A program made the translations under genes and the position numbers. Below, piece after piece: positions 49,201 through 60,986 of a stretch of DNA of 64,000 nucleotides (positions within the stretch are counted from its first letter, which is position 1; every line of letters begins with the position of its first letter). Location: contig JBAMDO010000028.1 of the NCBI GenBank assembly GCA_037074765.1, forward strand, positions 285,549 to 349,548, in the 5' to 3' direction. The notes under the pieces are model-generated. The model made no database searches, had not been told where the DNA came from, and was given only the letters and a program-made list of their open reading frames with translations. Source of the stretch: Mansonella perstans (lineage: Eukaryota > Nematoda > Chromadorea > Rhabditida > Onchocercidae).

Positions 49201-51851
49201 ATAAGCAAGAAGTGAAATCCTTCATAGAATAACACTTGTTGAATTGGTTACCCAAATATGAAAGTTTTTTTGAGTAGTGAATATATTAACAGTTATTAAT
49301 CATGAACATCCTTTATCATATTTTTTCAGATATAATGCATTATACATAGCAGTTTTGCGCAGTGGCACTCGCGATTCCACCAGTTCTGATATTGCTTTAT
49401 ATAAAATGAGTATGGATGGAACGGAAGTACCAAAACTTGCTCATATTTTATATTTGGATATGGTCGGTGCTTTTGCCTTGCACGGATTTGATAATTTGGT
49501 TGTCGTGCATCATCAAGTAGGATTTTGAATTATAATTTAAGAAATTCCGTTGCTTTAATTTTTTCTTGGTTTATGTCAGCATCATTGTTGAGGGATAATG
49601 ATGGATGAAGAGTAGAAGCAATTGTTTATGCTAAAGGATTGTTGCAGATTTAATGTTAATTGCTTCTATTCAATCAATTAAGGATATGTTCTGCTGGCTC
49701 ATTAATTGTTGTCTTTTCAGAGTTCAAAAACATCATTAGTTTTCGATATTGGTTTGGAGGAAGTTCCAAAATTTGGCTGCATCTTGCATCCTCTTTTTAA
49801 AACTTCTTTGAACTGTTCGGACTCTCTGCAAGCCAGATTTTATTCCGAATTCAAACTATACAGTCCTTCTTGGGTGATGTTTCAACCAAACTTTGTTACG
49901 GACGCAAACTTTGGTGTTTTCACATCGGTTTCACTAGATCCGATTGAAGCTGAAAATTATATTGAGGACAAAGTAATATTACTGTCTTCTATTTCTTTTC
50001 TTAACCTCTAATTAATATATGTTTCGGTAGTATCCAAATCTAATAAAACTTCACAAAAATAAAAAAATGTACTGACGGAATCTTTTCAGTATCAGTACTT
50101 ACGTTTCCTGTACAATAGATGTATTTCAAAGTCGGTGTTTCTGGAAATTTTGAAACAATACATGATTACTAATAAGCTAAAACTGAAGCAACTTGCACGT
50201 GTTTTTAATTGGTTTGCGAAGGCAAATGCTAAACGTTCTCTGCCAATTTCAAGACACGGCGGTAATTTTTTCTACATTTTGTTTTATATTTCATCTTACA
50301 ATTTTTTTTGTATTTCCAATAGATGCGAAGTTATTTTATAATAATTTAATCACTACATCATTTTATTTTGAAGCTAAAGTTTTTGGAGATGTAGATTGGA
50401 ATGTTGGAGTTCCTTCAAAAATTTTAAATCGAGATTTCTTGAAGGCATTTGTCATCTAATTTAAATAAGCTTTATTTCTCAAACTGTTTCTTTTCACTTC
50501 TTTTTGTAATTTTTGGGTCCTGGAGGTACACAAAAGTATTATTTCAAAAAGAAAGAATTGTAGATAGTGGTGTAAAATATACTTTGATGGCTGAACCATA
50601 CGAAGAAATTATTATTGAACAGGAAAACATTGTCGGTAATTTATTCCTGCTGTCGGATGACTATACATTGGATCAGAAACAGCGTTTTCTGCAGTATATG
50701 CTGCGCTATCTTACCGCTTTGCACGAAAACAAGTTAGAAGTGCAGGTTGGCTGTCGTAATTGTTTGTTTGATCACGTTTTCGAATCTCAAAAGGACTGCT
50801 ATGCAAATGAAATTCATGGATCAAGTGCAAAGGATTTATAAATTGTTCGGACAGGAAAATTAAATCTGAGATATCACAGTGTTTACTGAATGAATCCAAT
50901 GATTCCTTGTTATTTTAAATATATCGAGTATTTTAGCCTTATTTTCTGAATGAAATATTGGTACCCACTATGATTGTGATGGATCAGTTGGAAAGACTTC
51001 ACCAGCTTCTTCTATATCGCATTATTCCAGACTCCAAACAACTTGTTTGTTTCATTAATTTTTTTAAAATTCATTCATCACCCAAACAGCTATATCAATT
51101 CTGCTTTTTTTACGTTGATGAATCAAAGTATCCCTCATCTTTATTTTTTTAATCTGAAAACTTTTTTTGAAACCAAAAAAGCTATTTCTTTAAAAATTCT
51201 TTTTTTAAAAAAAAAAACGGAAGAAACTTGTTTTCTTTTCAGGCATTCCATCTTCTTTCTCATGAAGCAAAATATTCTCCATTAGTTCAACTCGCCTTAG
51301 ATATGCTCTCAAGGCTTGGCACTGCTACGGAAGAAATTGTTGAAATTTTAATAGCTAGAAGTTTGGTCGTAGAAGCCATCAGGTTAAAAATGTTACAGTT
51401 TTGTTAAATTTCGAAACAAGAAGAAAAATTTCATAAGGAAATTAAAACTGAAATCAAAAAAGATGCAATGGTTTAAGGTTCTTGGAAAGTTCACAGTCAT
51501 CAGATAAGGTGAATGGTTTAAAACTCATTGAAAGTGCGTGGAAGGAAAATCGTTTGATCCGTTACGCTGTCTTTTCATACTTTCTTGAACGCAGTTCGAA
51601 AGTCAGAAATTGCAGTACAAATTGTTAGTTCCTCTCAGCTTGCATTAATTACTTAGTTAATAATAATTTAATTTGTTTGATTAAATTTTTCTGGCAAATA
51701 TATAGAAATTTTCAATTTTTATCAACAAAGTAGTTCTTTTGTATTTTCAGCCGGGCAATTCGAAGAATTTTTGAAGAAATTCGAAGCTTTATTCGATGAT
51801 GAAGAGGTTAAAGCTGCTAGAAGAAATTTTCATTTCATAAATCGGGAATGA
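46293..51851 (+). CDS. RMC1-like (Mic1/C18orf8) regulator of MON1-CCZ1
   Basis: Sixteen exons: 46293-46376, 46531-46607, 46844-46928, 47205-47339, 47530-47619, 47954-48022, 48149-48246, 49330-49516, 49721-49972, 50090-50261, 50323-50450, 50526-50745, 50937-51044, 51243-51382, 51478-51623, 51751-51851. They encode about 697 residues; human RMC1 is 657. The N-terminal beta-propeller shows IRAIKFSPDKRLICVQ, SQILFITNQGLELYQVNPEK, KSVKLLKSCNISLYWYLYY and GFDNLVVVHHQSSKTSLVFD. The C-terminal Mic1 domain shows PYFLNEILVPTMIVMDQLER, LALDMLSRLGTATEEIVEIL and LIRYAVFSYFLERSS, all closely matching the human protein. RMC1 is a stable subunit of the MON1-CCZ1 Rab7 exchange factor on late endosomes, needed for endolysosomal and cholesterol traffic. 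Exon 7 ends at GT|GTTCGT, giving exact register with the human sequence. The 50450/50526 junction is out of phase by one base as written; a chain skipping exon 11 is possible. Confidence 0.9.
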
Positions 51852-52244
51852 ATTTTAGTAGCGGTGAAAATTCTCATCTGAAAATTTGGCTTTCCTAGAA
51901 TTTCATTGCATTGAAGAGTCCAATAAAAATTCTAGGACAATCAATGCAATCACGCTGGTGTGTTATCAATTTACTTGATAACTTTTCGCATCAACGGAAT
52001 TATAAGTTTGATTACATGTCAGATTTAGTCCAGAATAATCAGATGTTGCTATCCTCTTTTTTTTACATTCCTCGTAATCATTGACTTGCCATATCTTTCA
52101 TCTTTTAAATTTCATTCCCTAAAACATCTTTCAAAATATGTACTTGCAATTCAAAAAACAGTTATACTTTTCATATTCATAATTTTATTCATTTGGCATC
52201 AAAACGCATTTTCTGCAAAAAAAAATTCGAGATAATGTCGAAAG

Positions 52245-52268
52245 GATGCACGAACAATTTCGTGCATC
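52245..52268. repeat. Perfect inverted repeat, 10 bp stem, 4 nt loop
   Basis: GATGCACGAA, loop CAAT, then TTCGTGCATC. The stem is perfect and more GC-rich than its flanks. It lies 394 bp past the RMC1-like stop codon and could form a hairpin in a 3' UTR or an unannotated RNA. Confidence 0.7.
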
Positions 52269-52433
52269 ATTAGCACAAAAAATGAATCGATGCTAAGTAA
52301 CTTGCTTTATAAAAATTGTATCAGTCCTTCTGGAACAAATTTATAACAGTCCAAAATACGATGTTAAATAGAGCAAGCAAAAATAACCCATTATATAAGG
52401 TAAGATTTCTAAGAAATTGAAATCTCATTTCAT

Positions 52434-52464
<31 letters not shown>

Positions 52465-52496
52465 TATTTCTAAGAATTGAAATCTCAAAAAAAAAA

Positions 52497-52635
52497 ATTA
52501 AAGCTCTAAGAAATGAATTTAAGCTCATTAACCAATAAATAAAACGTTTTCTAAAAATTAAAATTTCAAAAAAATTTAGAGTTCTAAGAAATGAATTTTA
52601 AGCTCATTAACCAATAAACAAAATGTTTTTTAAAT
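52497..52635. repeat. Direct duplication of about 70 bp
   Basis: The block containing CTAAGAAATGAATTTAAGCT, then CATTAACCAATAAATAAAA, is repeated once with small changes (CATTAACCAATAAACAAAA). An adjacent related copy begins TTTCTAAGAATTGAAATCTC. Confidence 0.75.
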
Positions 52636-52964
52636 TACGAAGCAATAACAAAACAATATAGCTTCTTTTCAGTATAGTTTGCGGAACATACTCATAATTA
52701 TTTAAATGTAGGAAATCACGCATAGCAGCAAGAGAGAGAGCGAGAAGATAATTAGATTCTGAACGATACATAAGTTATTAAATTAACGGCGCAGCATGTA
52801 ATTTCATAATTGAAGGAAAATTTTAAAATTGAAATTACATAAGTAATGATTTCATTTCTTAATATATTGTAAAATACTTATAGAATATAACATTCCGTTT
52901 CCAGGTAACGCTGCTACATGAAAATATTAAAACATAATGTTTAGAGCTTCATCATAGCAAATAC

Positions 52965-53547
52965 TCATCCCAAAACTATTCCATTTGATACTTGCCTCTT
53001 CATCCTACACTGGACCGAGTGATAAGTCCATCGATACTTCTGCTACATCTTCCGATATTTGATAATTCGCAAAATAAATAATTAAAATATCTTCAAAATT
53101 GGTTACTCAAAATGTTCATATCAAGTTTCACTTTCATCATCCAGTTTAGCAGCAAATGTTTATCATTTTCTACAAATTCTTTACCTCAAATACAACTTCG
53201 CCCAATAGACTTAATTGTACTGCATGATGAATTTCTCGATGATTAAAAAAGCTCCTCATCGTATCGCACATAAAAAACTACTTGAAAGAATCATTCGTTA
53301 ATTAAAAGTTATGATCAATTATAATATAATAATTCTCAATTGAACGGTATATACCTTGATGATGTTAACAAGAGAGAATAATGTAGGAATCATTTTTTGA
53401 TCAGGAATCCTGAAACTATAGCTTGAACTAACTTGAACTAATTTTTTAAGTTGCATAAGAAATTATCAATTTTTTAAGCAATTTTTCTCCTACTAGAAAA
53501 CCTAATTATTTGTACTTACTGGAACACAATCATATCACATTCAATTT
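52965..53547 (-). CDS. Unrecognised gene, three to four phase-linked exons (5' end unresolved)
   Basis: Minus-strand exons 53547-53520, 53409-53355 and 53277-53185 are joined by GTAAGT and GTATAT donors and TTTCAG and GTAG acceptors, with matching phases (2/1, then 0). The spliced product reads IECDMIVFQ, then IPDQKMIPTLFSLVNIIK, then FFMCDTMRSFFNHREIHH and AVQLSLLGEVVFE. After a GTAAAG donor the best in-phase continuation is KYRWTYHSVQCRMKRQ from 53039, ending either at a GTATCA donor or at a stop near 52965. The first exon may extend upstream (PNIEIECDM), and further open stretches at about 53900-53990 (ICGISNTYVPLAMQQNVDC) may belong to it. No initiating Met or known family was identified. 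Consistent phases and protein-like composition argue for a real gene, perhaps alpha-helical. Confidence 0.45.
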
Positions 53548-55069
53548 CTATGTTAGGGAAATGATATGATATTAATCTTAATCTATATCTTAATCATATT
53601 TAATATCAATCTTAATCATATCTAACCTATTGATTACATATTAACCTAATATGATATATCATTCCTATCGAAGTCAAATGTTCTAAGTTACCGTACCAAT
53701 ATTTGATATGCATAAGTATCTATTTTTTTTTTCTATTGCATGTTATTTTTTTTTCAAAAATTTTCCGCTTCAATTCTTCATTTGCTCATTACATTATGAC
53801 CAATATCAATAGCTAGACACATTCGCTAACATCATATATTATTGATATGAATCATTTTACTAGAAATGACAAATGTCAGAGAACTCTTATCGACTAATAA
53901 AATAATACTCATAGTAGAATATATCGAATGGAACAATCCACATTCTGTTGCATTGCTAGAGGAACATAAGTATTAGATATACCACAGATTTTGTTTCCTC
54001 CAATTCTATATATTTGAAAAAAATTTCGTTATGGACCAGTTCATACTTGATAGTTGTGACTAGTTTATGTTGAGTAATAATCCTCAATAATGAATCAAAT
54101 TAGCAAGATCTAATTAAATACTGCTTTAGCAACCGTAGTCGATTTCGTATTACCTTTCCAACTTTGCTTATATTTTTTTTTTTTTTTTTAATGCAAACAG
54201 CGTTTTTCATATTTGTGAATGTAAATGAATTTCAAATATAATTTAAAGAAGTAGTCATACCTTTATTCAATTTAAAAATATCAGAATTGCATTCAGCAAT
54301 ATTAACATCAAATTTAATTGAATAAAATGATCCATAGAGGGAATTTTCTGCAGTAACAGTTTAAATAGTGCAAAATGTGTACTTTCAATTTTTCTTCCCA
54401 GACAAAAAATATGAACTCCAATGATACTGTCCAACTATAAATGGCGAAATATTAATGAAATATTGAAGTGACTTTCATAAAAGTTATCAAGTGATCTAGT
54501 AGCTGGAAATAACTTCCAACTAGTTAATGCTTAAAAAAAACCCTCGAGAGAAACCTTATCAAGATATCAGTGAAACGCACTAACACTTGATAAAAAAAAA
54601 TGTATCTTGAAAAGTACTGAGAAGCACCAACACGAATACTATTCAAAATCATTCGTAGTATTTGAGTTCGTATATACATAGACAGAAGAGATCATACAAA
54701 GCATTACAATATAACATTTAGCCCAATGGGAATCAAGAAAAAACTACTATATATGTCTGAAAAAGACAAAAGTTTCAGATATTAAGAGGAATAATAATTA
54801 TATGGTACAAAAAAAAAGCAGCTGAGAAAGACAGCAATTGATAAAGAAGACATCTTTGATGCTTACATTTAGACAACTAAAACATATTACCACTTGATAA
54901 AAAAGAATGTATCTTGAAAAGTATTAAGAGGCACTTTTAGATTAGAGAAAGTGATATTAGGAATATATAAAAGCATCACTGCCTTGCAGATAATTGAAAA
55001 ATTCAAAAGGCTTCTTCAGATCATGCCGTCATTAGAGATTAGTATAACTTTGTACGCACCAATCTTATT
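53548..55069. other. AT-rich region, mostly unassigned
   Basis: May contain upstream exons of the unrecognised minus-strand gene and the SSNA1-like 3' UTR. It includes TAATCTTAATC-type degenerate repeats at about 53568-53625 and a dispersed repeat of about 46 bp (ACTTGATAAAAAA then TGTATCTTGAAAAGTA) at 54582-54627 and again at 54892-54937. No other gene is supported. Confidence 0.45.
54582..54937. repeat. Two dispersed copies of a 46 bp repeat
   Basis: Copies at about 54582-54627 and 54892-54937 share CACTTGATAAAAAA, ATGTATCTTGAAAAGTA and AGGCAC/AAGCAC ends, in direct orientation with about 310 bp between them. They may be fragments of a short mobile element or a local duplication. Confidence 0.6.
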
Positions 55070-56105
55070 TCAATTAAATGTTGATCCTGAACTTCGAGCA
55101 CCTTCATATTCTTTTTTAACATAGTCCACCAAATTTTGAGAGGATTCGACAAGCTGAAAAAAAAAAGCATTTATACAAAACTATTTGCCTAAGTGTTTTT
55201 TTGCCAAACGTACTTCTAAGCTTTGCCTAAATGTTTTCTGTCAAATATGTGTCAGAGTGGGTGCTAACGACGTTTGTCAAACGCACTTCTCATTGAAAAA
55301 TTACATTTTTATATGGAAATACGAAAGTCTAGTATGCAAAGGATTAAATGGTAATAACAATAGAAAGTGCGTTAATTTACACTTCAGAACTTAAAATGAA
55401 CAAGTTTCATCTAATAAAGCCATACCAGAGCACTTGAAACTTTCAAGACATCTCTTCCGAAGACTGATGTGAATTAAGCTCTCTAAATATTAAAATTACA
55501 TACTTTTTCATATGTTTCATTTGCATGCGCTATTGTTCTTTCCAAACGTGAACAAATCTCCTCCTCTTTTCCTATTCTCGTATCTAGCGTATTAAGTTTC
55601 ATACGCAGTTCATCAATCTGGATAACAGAGAAATCATTCATGACCTTTAACTTTCATCGAAACACATTGTTTTTTGTAAAAAAACGTTTTGAAAAAAACA
55701 AAGAAAAAAAGTTTTCGCGTTGATTACTTTAAGTACTTCGATTAGTGATACTTTGATTACTGTGATTAATGATACTTTGATTACTCGGCCATCGAATTGT
55801 CTCGAAGATACTTCGAGACTTATTTTCAGATCAAAACATATACTGAAAATAGTAAAATATACCTGTATTGAGATTAATTCGCGCTCTTTCTTCAAATGAC
55901 CAACAATATCTTCACTTGCTTTTCTTTGCTCTCGTAAACCGTCTAAATCTAAATTATCTAAATTGCAAAAATGAAATTGTGATAATTAATTCGTTTGTTA
56001 TAATATATATTCCATAAAGAAAAGAATTCCATTAAAAAGAGATTTATGTGTAAGTGACATACATCGTGATATATCTTCCAATTGATAGCCAATTCTTGCT
56101 GACAT
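55070..56105 (-). CDS. ssna-1: SSNA1-like centriole/microtubule coiled-coil protein
   Basis: Four exons (56105-56063, 55957-55863, 55617-55504, 55153-55070) give 111 residues in perfect phase; human SSNA1 is 119. The protein is nearly all coiled coil: MSARIGYQLEDISRYN, then LREQRKASEDIVGHLKKERE, then IDELRMKLNTLDTRIGKEEE and SRLERTIAHANETYEKLVES, ending SSQNLVDYVKKEYEG. The segment from IDELRMKLN to SSQNLVDYVKKE aligns directly with human VRQLTEKLA to ESSQTLLSVLKRE. SSNA1 self-assembles into fibrils, binds and branches microtubules, and localises to centrioles and basal bodies. The nematode homologue would support centriole stability, by family inference. The acceptor TTTTCAG at about 56148 precedes the ATG and defines the 5' UTR exon. 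The last residues (ARSSGSTFN) are a short polar tail. Confidence 0.92.
55733..55800. repeat. TACTTTGATTACT tandem repeats
   Basis: GATACTTTGATTACT-type units recur about four times in SSNA1-like intron 2, flanked by a TCGAAGATACTTCGA palindrome at about 55801-55815. Confidence 0.7.
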
Positions 56106-56894
56106 TTCTAGTAAGCTTTCCTTCGATGAATATATTTATCCGTTAATTTCTGAAAATTGCAAATAAATTTAACTTTTAGATATTATAGTGTTAAAATTTC
56201 CAATGGGTAATTTGAACTGCTTTCTGGAATATCTCAATCACTTAGAAGATTTCATGTTGCACTAGAATCCAATACTGATGGCAGGTTGCACATAAGCATA
56301 TCATTTGTTTTCAAATATCAATGACACTTAACATATTTAAATTTCACTCCAAAATTCCCGAGAGCTAAATCAGCAACTGAACAACTTAATATTAAAAAGG
56401 ACGTGCAACCATTTTCAATATTTGAAAAAAGACTGCGACTCGGGCCACATTTTTTTTGTCACAAGAATCTTGATTGAAACTCATAGGCATTTGAGTTTTA
56501 TGGTTTCTCGGGGAAGCATTAGACATTAGATGATGATTTCAGGATTTCAGGCTGAACATACTTTTATTTGATTAAAGTGAATTATTCCTGCAATATTTCT
56601 TAAAATGACCCTTTCTTGACCTTTTATTCATTTAGCTATTTCGGCTTCTAAGAGTTCAAAGTAGAAAATTAAAATGAACGAAAAGTATGAAGAATTATGA
56701 GTTATGTTGCACTTTAAAAATAGAATGATTAAGATGGAAATATAAACGTACTTTATCATATCATTTGCTTATCTTATCATTCCTTTCTCTCCTCCCATAT
56801 GTATATTTCTAAGTTTATATCTTTCCTTGAATTCATTATAAAAGTACTGTAGTGAAACTTGTATATCATTTCATAGTTTTGATTATTTCATTGA

Positions 56895-57000
56895 TTACGG
56901 GTTGATTTTTCTCTTTATTAATATTTGCATCCAAGAAGATTTTGTTAGCTCATCGAGTAAGTCTTCAACGTCAACGCTCTCATTTGTTGATCCACAAAAT
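56895..57000 (-). CDS. Possible terminal exon, acidic helix (unrecognised)
   Basis: After a TTGCAG acceptor the frame reads FCGSTNESVDVEDLLDELTK then SSWMQILIKRKINP and a stop. The acidic, leucine-containing segment looks like a real protein end. It lies about 790 bp upstream of the SSNA1-like ATG on the same strand. Spliced to the SSNA1-like exon through the CC|GTAATC donor it meets stops in the 5' UTR, so it is more likely the last exon of an upstream gene, perhaps in an operon. No upstream partner exon was identified. Confidence 0.33.
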
Positions 57001-57389
57001 CTGCAATTTATATACAAAGAATCATTTAATGCAATTTTTGATTTGAAACTTTCTAAATTTCGAGTTAAGGTAACAATGTGATAAGAGATTAATTTCTGCC
57101 TCCTCTACACATATCCTTATCATTGTTAATTTCAATGATCAAAAGGAATCATCAGTACAATTGAATGAGTTGACACTTTTCAAAATGTTTAAAATGTTGA
57201 ATGTTTCTTCTCAAAAAGTCTCCTTAAAAGAGCATTGTGTGACTCACTCACTCACTTTTTTTTTTTGTTTTATGTATTGACTTTTTCAGATACGTTTAGC
57301 CTTTTATGTAACATCGATGTGGTCGACTGACTCATTTATTCACTTTTTGGTAAAAGTGACAGAGTAAAATGGCACACTTTGTTCATTGA

Positions 57390-57731
57390 TGTTATGTTTT
57401 TTCGAGACAGAATCCATTCAGAGTTTTCATTGATGTTTTATTTTCGAGACAGAATCCATTCAAAGTTTTCATTTGATGTTTTGTTTTCGAGACAGAATCC
57501 ATTTAAAGTTTTCATTGATGTTTTGTTTTTTCGAGACAGAATCCATTCAAAGTTTTCGTTGATGTTTTGTTTTTTCGAGACAGAATCCATTTAAAGTTTT
57601 CATTGATGTTTTGTTTTTTCGAGACAGAATCCATTCAAAGTTTTCGTTGATGTTTTGTTTTTTCGAGAGAGAATCCATTCAAAGTTTTCATTGATGTTTT
57701 GTTTTTTCGAGACAGAATCCATTCAAAGTTT
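57390..57731. repeat. Minisatellite, eight copies of a 42-46 bp unit
   Basis: Eight units containing TTCGAGACAGAATCCATTCA, then AAGTTTTCATTGATGTTTTG. Variants include ATTT for ATTC, CGTTG for CATTG and one GAGAGAGAAT unit. The open frame across it (57379-57594) is a by-product of the repeat. Confidence 0.95.
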
Positions 57732-58851
57732 AATGATTCGTCTCAATTTTTTTTTTTTTTTATTTTTTGATTCTTCAATTCAGCACGAATTCATATGAAA
57801 CGGAATTTTATGAGTTTTACTTTAGTTTATCTCATCGTTTTCCTCTTTCTGTTTCTCTTTCAATCACTTTATCACTTTATCACTTCATTACTTTTGCATA
57901 TTAGCAATAACAGCATTTTGTAGCCACAGATGCATTGCATTGCATTGCTAATACGACAGATGTATTTTTTTAGGCTTCTTTTAACGATCAATAGAACAAC
58001 AATGAGGTGATAAATTTAATAAATTCTGTAAATTTTCTATTCTTTAGCTCCTTTGAACTTTTCAATTTCAGAAATTTTTATGTTTTTGTTCCCTATTCCA
58101 TAGTGTCAAGTCTAGCGATTAACTGCTGAAATAGGGAATTTAATTTTTTTAATAGCATTAATTAAACTGCTTTAATGACTTTGAAGCGTTATTGCAATAT
58201 TTTCGTTTAATCCTAGTAATCCTATGTAATTTTCACACAAATTCATTTCTTTTTTTAACTTGCTTTAATTTACTTTATCTTTTTCGTATATCAATGGAAC
58301 TTTAGGATCGGACATACCTATCAAGTGTTGATTTTGTGTATCACATTTTTCAAATTTGGAGTAAACAAGTGGAAATAGGATGTATAGTTGAAATATAGAG
58401 AAATTGTGCACTTTGGTAAAAGCATTTTGCATTATCTGATTTCTAATTTTCCCAGTTAGTTAGATTTCTGCGATTTTTTTGCATGAAATTCGATTGTTTT
58501 TACAACAAACTTGAAATTGTTGTGTTTTTTTCCAATCAGTAATTGATTAATATCTCTGATAGAAATCAAACAAACAATACAGAAATGCTATGTTTTCACG
58601 CTAATTTTATTAATTCGAAAATTCACATACAAAAGCCATTCTGTTTGTCAAAGAAATTGGTTTGTAATTTCAATATTGAAAATTTTCAATTTCCATTATT
58701 TTTTTTTCTATGTATAACTATGTACATCAAAGAGGGAAATCATGATAATGGCATGTCTGATAGTGATTAAATTTTCAATAATATATTCATTCCTATATCA
58801 TCAAAAGCTTCCACCTCACTTTACAATCAAAATCCTTTTTGATGGATTTTG

Positions 58852-58883
<32 letters not shown>

Positions 58884-59823
58884 TGCCTGAACATATAAGG
58901 AGGAAAAGAAAGAGCAAGATGGATGCATATAGTTTGGGGAAATATGGATATATCAGATTTCAAAAAATGCTTCACATTAAGACCTCTGGAATGGAATGCT
59001 TTTCGTTCCAAAATATTTTGTTTTGTTGATTGCATACCAGTATTTATGATTAAAAGGATGAGATTTATATATGTCTGTTAAACGATATGAATGGCCTAAA
59101 AAATTCCTATTCTCTTTTTATTCACTTTATAGCATTTAATGTTAAGATAAATGCTTCAATGAAGTAGAAAAGTAATGGTTGCTTCTAACATTGATTATAT
59201 GGTGATGATAAAAATGAGAATAATTTGTTGAGAAATAATTTTATTACTTTTTATTTCAAATTTTATGACTTCTTTTTTTTTTTTTTGATTTGTTTGAAAT
59301 TATTCTTTCAAAATTATAGGTGTTATGGTCGATTTTTTAAAAAAAAACCTCTAACCGATAGTTTATTCTTAATTGGATAGTTAAAAAATTTAGTTAAATA
59401 TAGTATAAACCATTATTTAGTTTTGAAAATATCATTATATTTTGAGTAATTGTTTTATGAAATGACATTTTTGAGAAGAAATAACCAGTCTAAAAAAAAA
59501 ATATCATTGCGCTCTTTATTGGGTCCAAACAGAAGATATTTTTTAAATGATTTGGTGAAATGAAAATGCGGAAGACATAAATTTTTGAGAGAAAATAATT
59601 TTTGGTTCATTTTAGAGTATAAAACTAGCAAAGCTTAGAAGTAAGTATGGAAGAATATTATATCTGCCCAACGGCTCATACAAAGCACTTTGTTTGTCTG
59701 AGTTTTAAACATTTTTGCTGTTGAACATAATTTAAAAAAATGATCACCAAGTGTTGTTATATAGTGTGTGAACTTTTAGATATGAATAGATAAATATCAA
59801 TTTTTTTCATTTATTTGGTTTTT

Positions 59824-59854
<31 letters not shown>

Positions 59855-60663
59855 ATTAATAATAAGTTTTATTTTTGTTTAGTGTAATTAAGATGATTAT
59901 GATTTGATATTTTGATAACAGTGATATTGGAGTAAAATTTTCAACAAAAAAAAAAAAATTTTGCTCAATCAATATATATACATTGACCGAAAAGACGATC
60001 TAATAATTGCTACTTTGGTGCATTTAAATTCAATAAAACTAACTTCTCTCTGATGTCTTCTTGCACTATCAATCCAAATGACTAATATAATATAATGTTC
60101 CTAGTTTTGTTTTATTTCATTTAAATGCTCACTCATCTAACTTCAAACTGGAATACCAATGAAACAGCAATGTCAATTTTTTTTTTTTTTTTTTTAGCTC
60201 ATTAATAATTAATTTCAATGCATCTTTTATATATGTATTCGTTTTTTTTTTTTTTTTTTGTTAATGATAATCTAATATATCAGCATCAATATAGCTTTTT
60301 GCAAATTATACAAGAAAATAAAATAAAAATACAAGTATTTGAGTATTTGAGTTCACTCATATTTATATGCCTAATAATTTAGTAATTTCTAATGAATTAT
60401 TAGACCTATGAATATGTGAATATTTTAACTTTAACTTTTAGGATGATGATATGTATGATGGGACCAAGAATTCTACGGCATATAGGTTATTTTATTCATT
60501 GATAAGATGACCTTATTCAAAACCTCTATATTTTACAAATTTCTCTTTTTACATTTGAATTTTAATTCCACATATTTTCCTTGCAAATAGTATTTTAATC
60601 ACTTCAAAATATTTGCGCTCTAATTAAAATATTTGTTGTAATTGACTGTTGCATCATTTCACC

Positions 60664-60770
60664 ATGCACGATTTTTTTTCTCGAGAATTTTTCATTTTTC
60701 CATGTACGATTTTTTTCTCGAAAATTTTTCATTTCTCCATGCACAGTTTCTTTCTCGAGAATTTTCTCAC
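60664..60770. repeat. Minisatellite, three copies of about 38 bp
   Basis: Units of CATGCACGATTTTTTTTCTC, then GAGAATTTTTCATTTTTC, with variants; two of the three contain a CTCGAG palindrome. The minus-strand open frame through it reads as a Lys/Glu-rich repeat and is probably a by-product. Confidence 0.85.
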
Positions 60771-60986
60771 GTACAAGAAACTTCTCTATGAGGTCACTAC
60801 TACTTCTATTTGTCTTATGAAGTTCAAAAGCCTTGTTACCATTTAAAGTATAAACTATCACATTTATACAATGCTTTCATTAACAGCGTAAATGTATCCC
60901 TTTTCATTGAACTAATTAATTCACGTGACACGTAGCACGCGCCCTTAAACTGTCAATATTTGGCCCAACGTGGAACCAGTATTGGC

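Larger units (their letters stand above)
51852..52964. other. Spacer with hairpin and AT-rich duplications
   Basis: Contains the RMC1-like 3' UTR. A 10 bp stem hairpin is at 52245-52268 and a duplicated AT-rich block at about 52497-52635, both listed separately. A GA-rich tract (GAGAGAGAGCGAGA) sits at 52731-52745. No coding signal. Confidence 0.5.

Noticed and set aside
57379..57594. 71-codon plus-strand open frame
   Set aside because: Generated by an eight-copy minisatellite; starts only at a non-ATG-supported site and repeats the same peptide.
58543..58770. 75-codon plus-strand frame ending KEGNHDNGMSDSD
   Set aside because: The last residues look protein-like, but there is no ATG context, no linked exon and a T-run in the middle.
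60604..60861. Minus-strand 85-codon frame as a possible X-box target
   Set aside because: Begins at GTG with no in-frame ATG, and the distal half is a minisatellite. It has a protein-like first part but no partner exon, so I did not call it.
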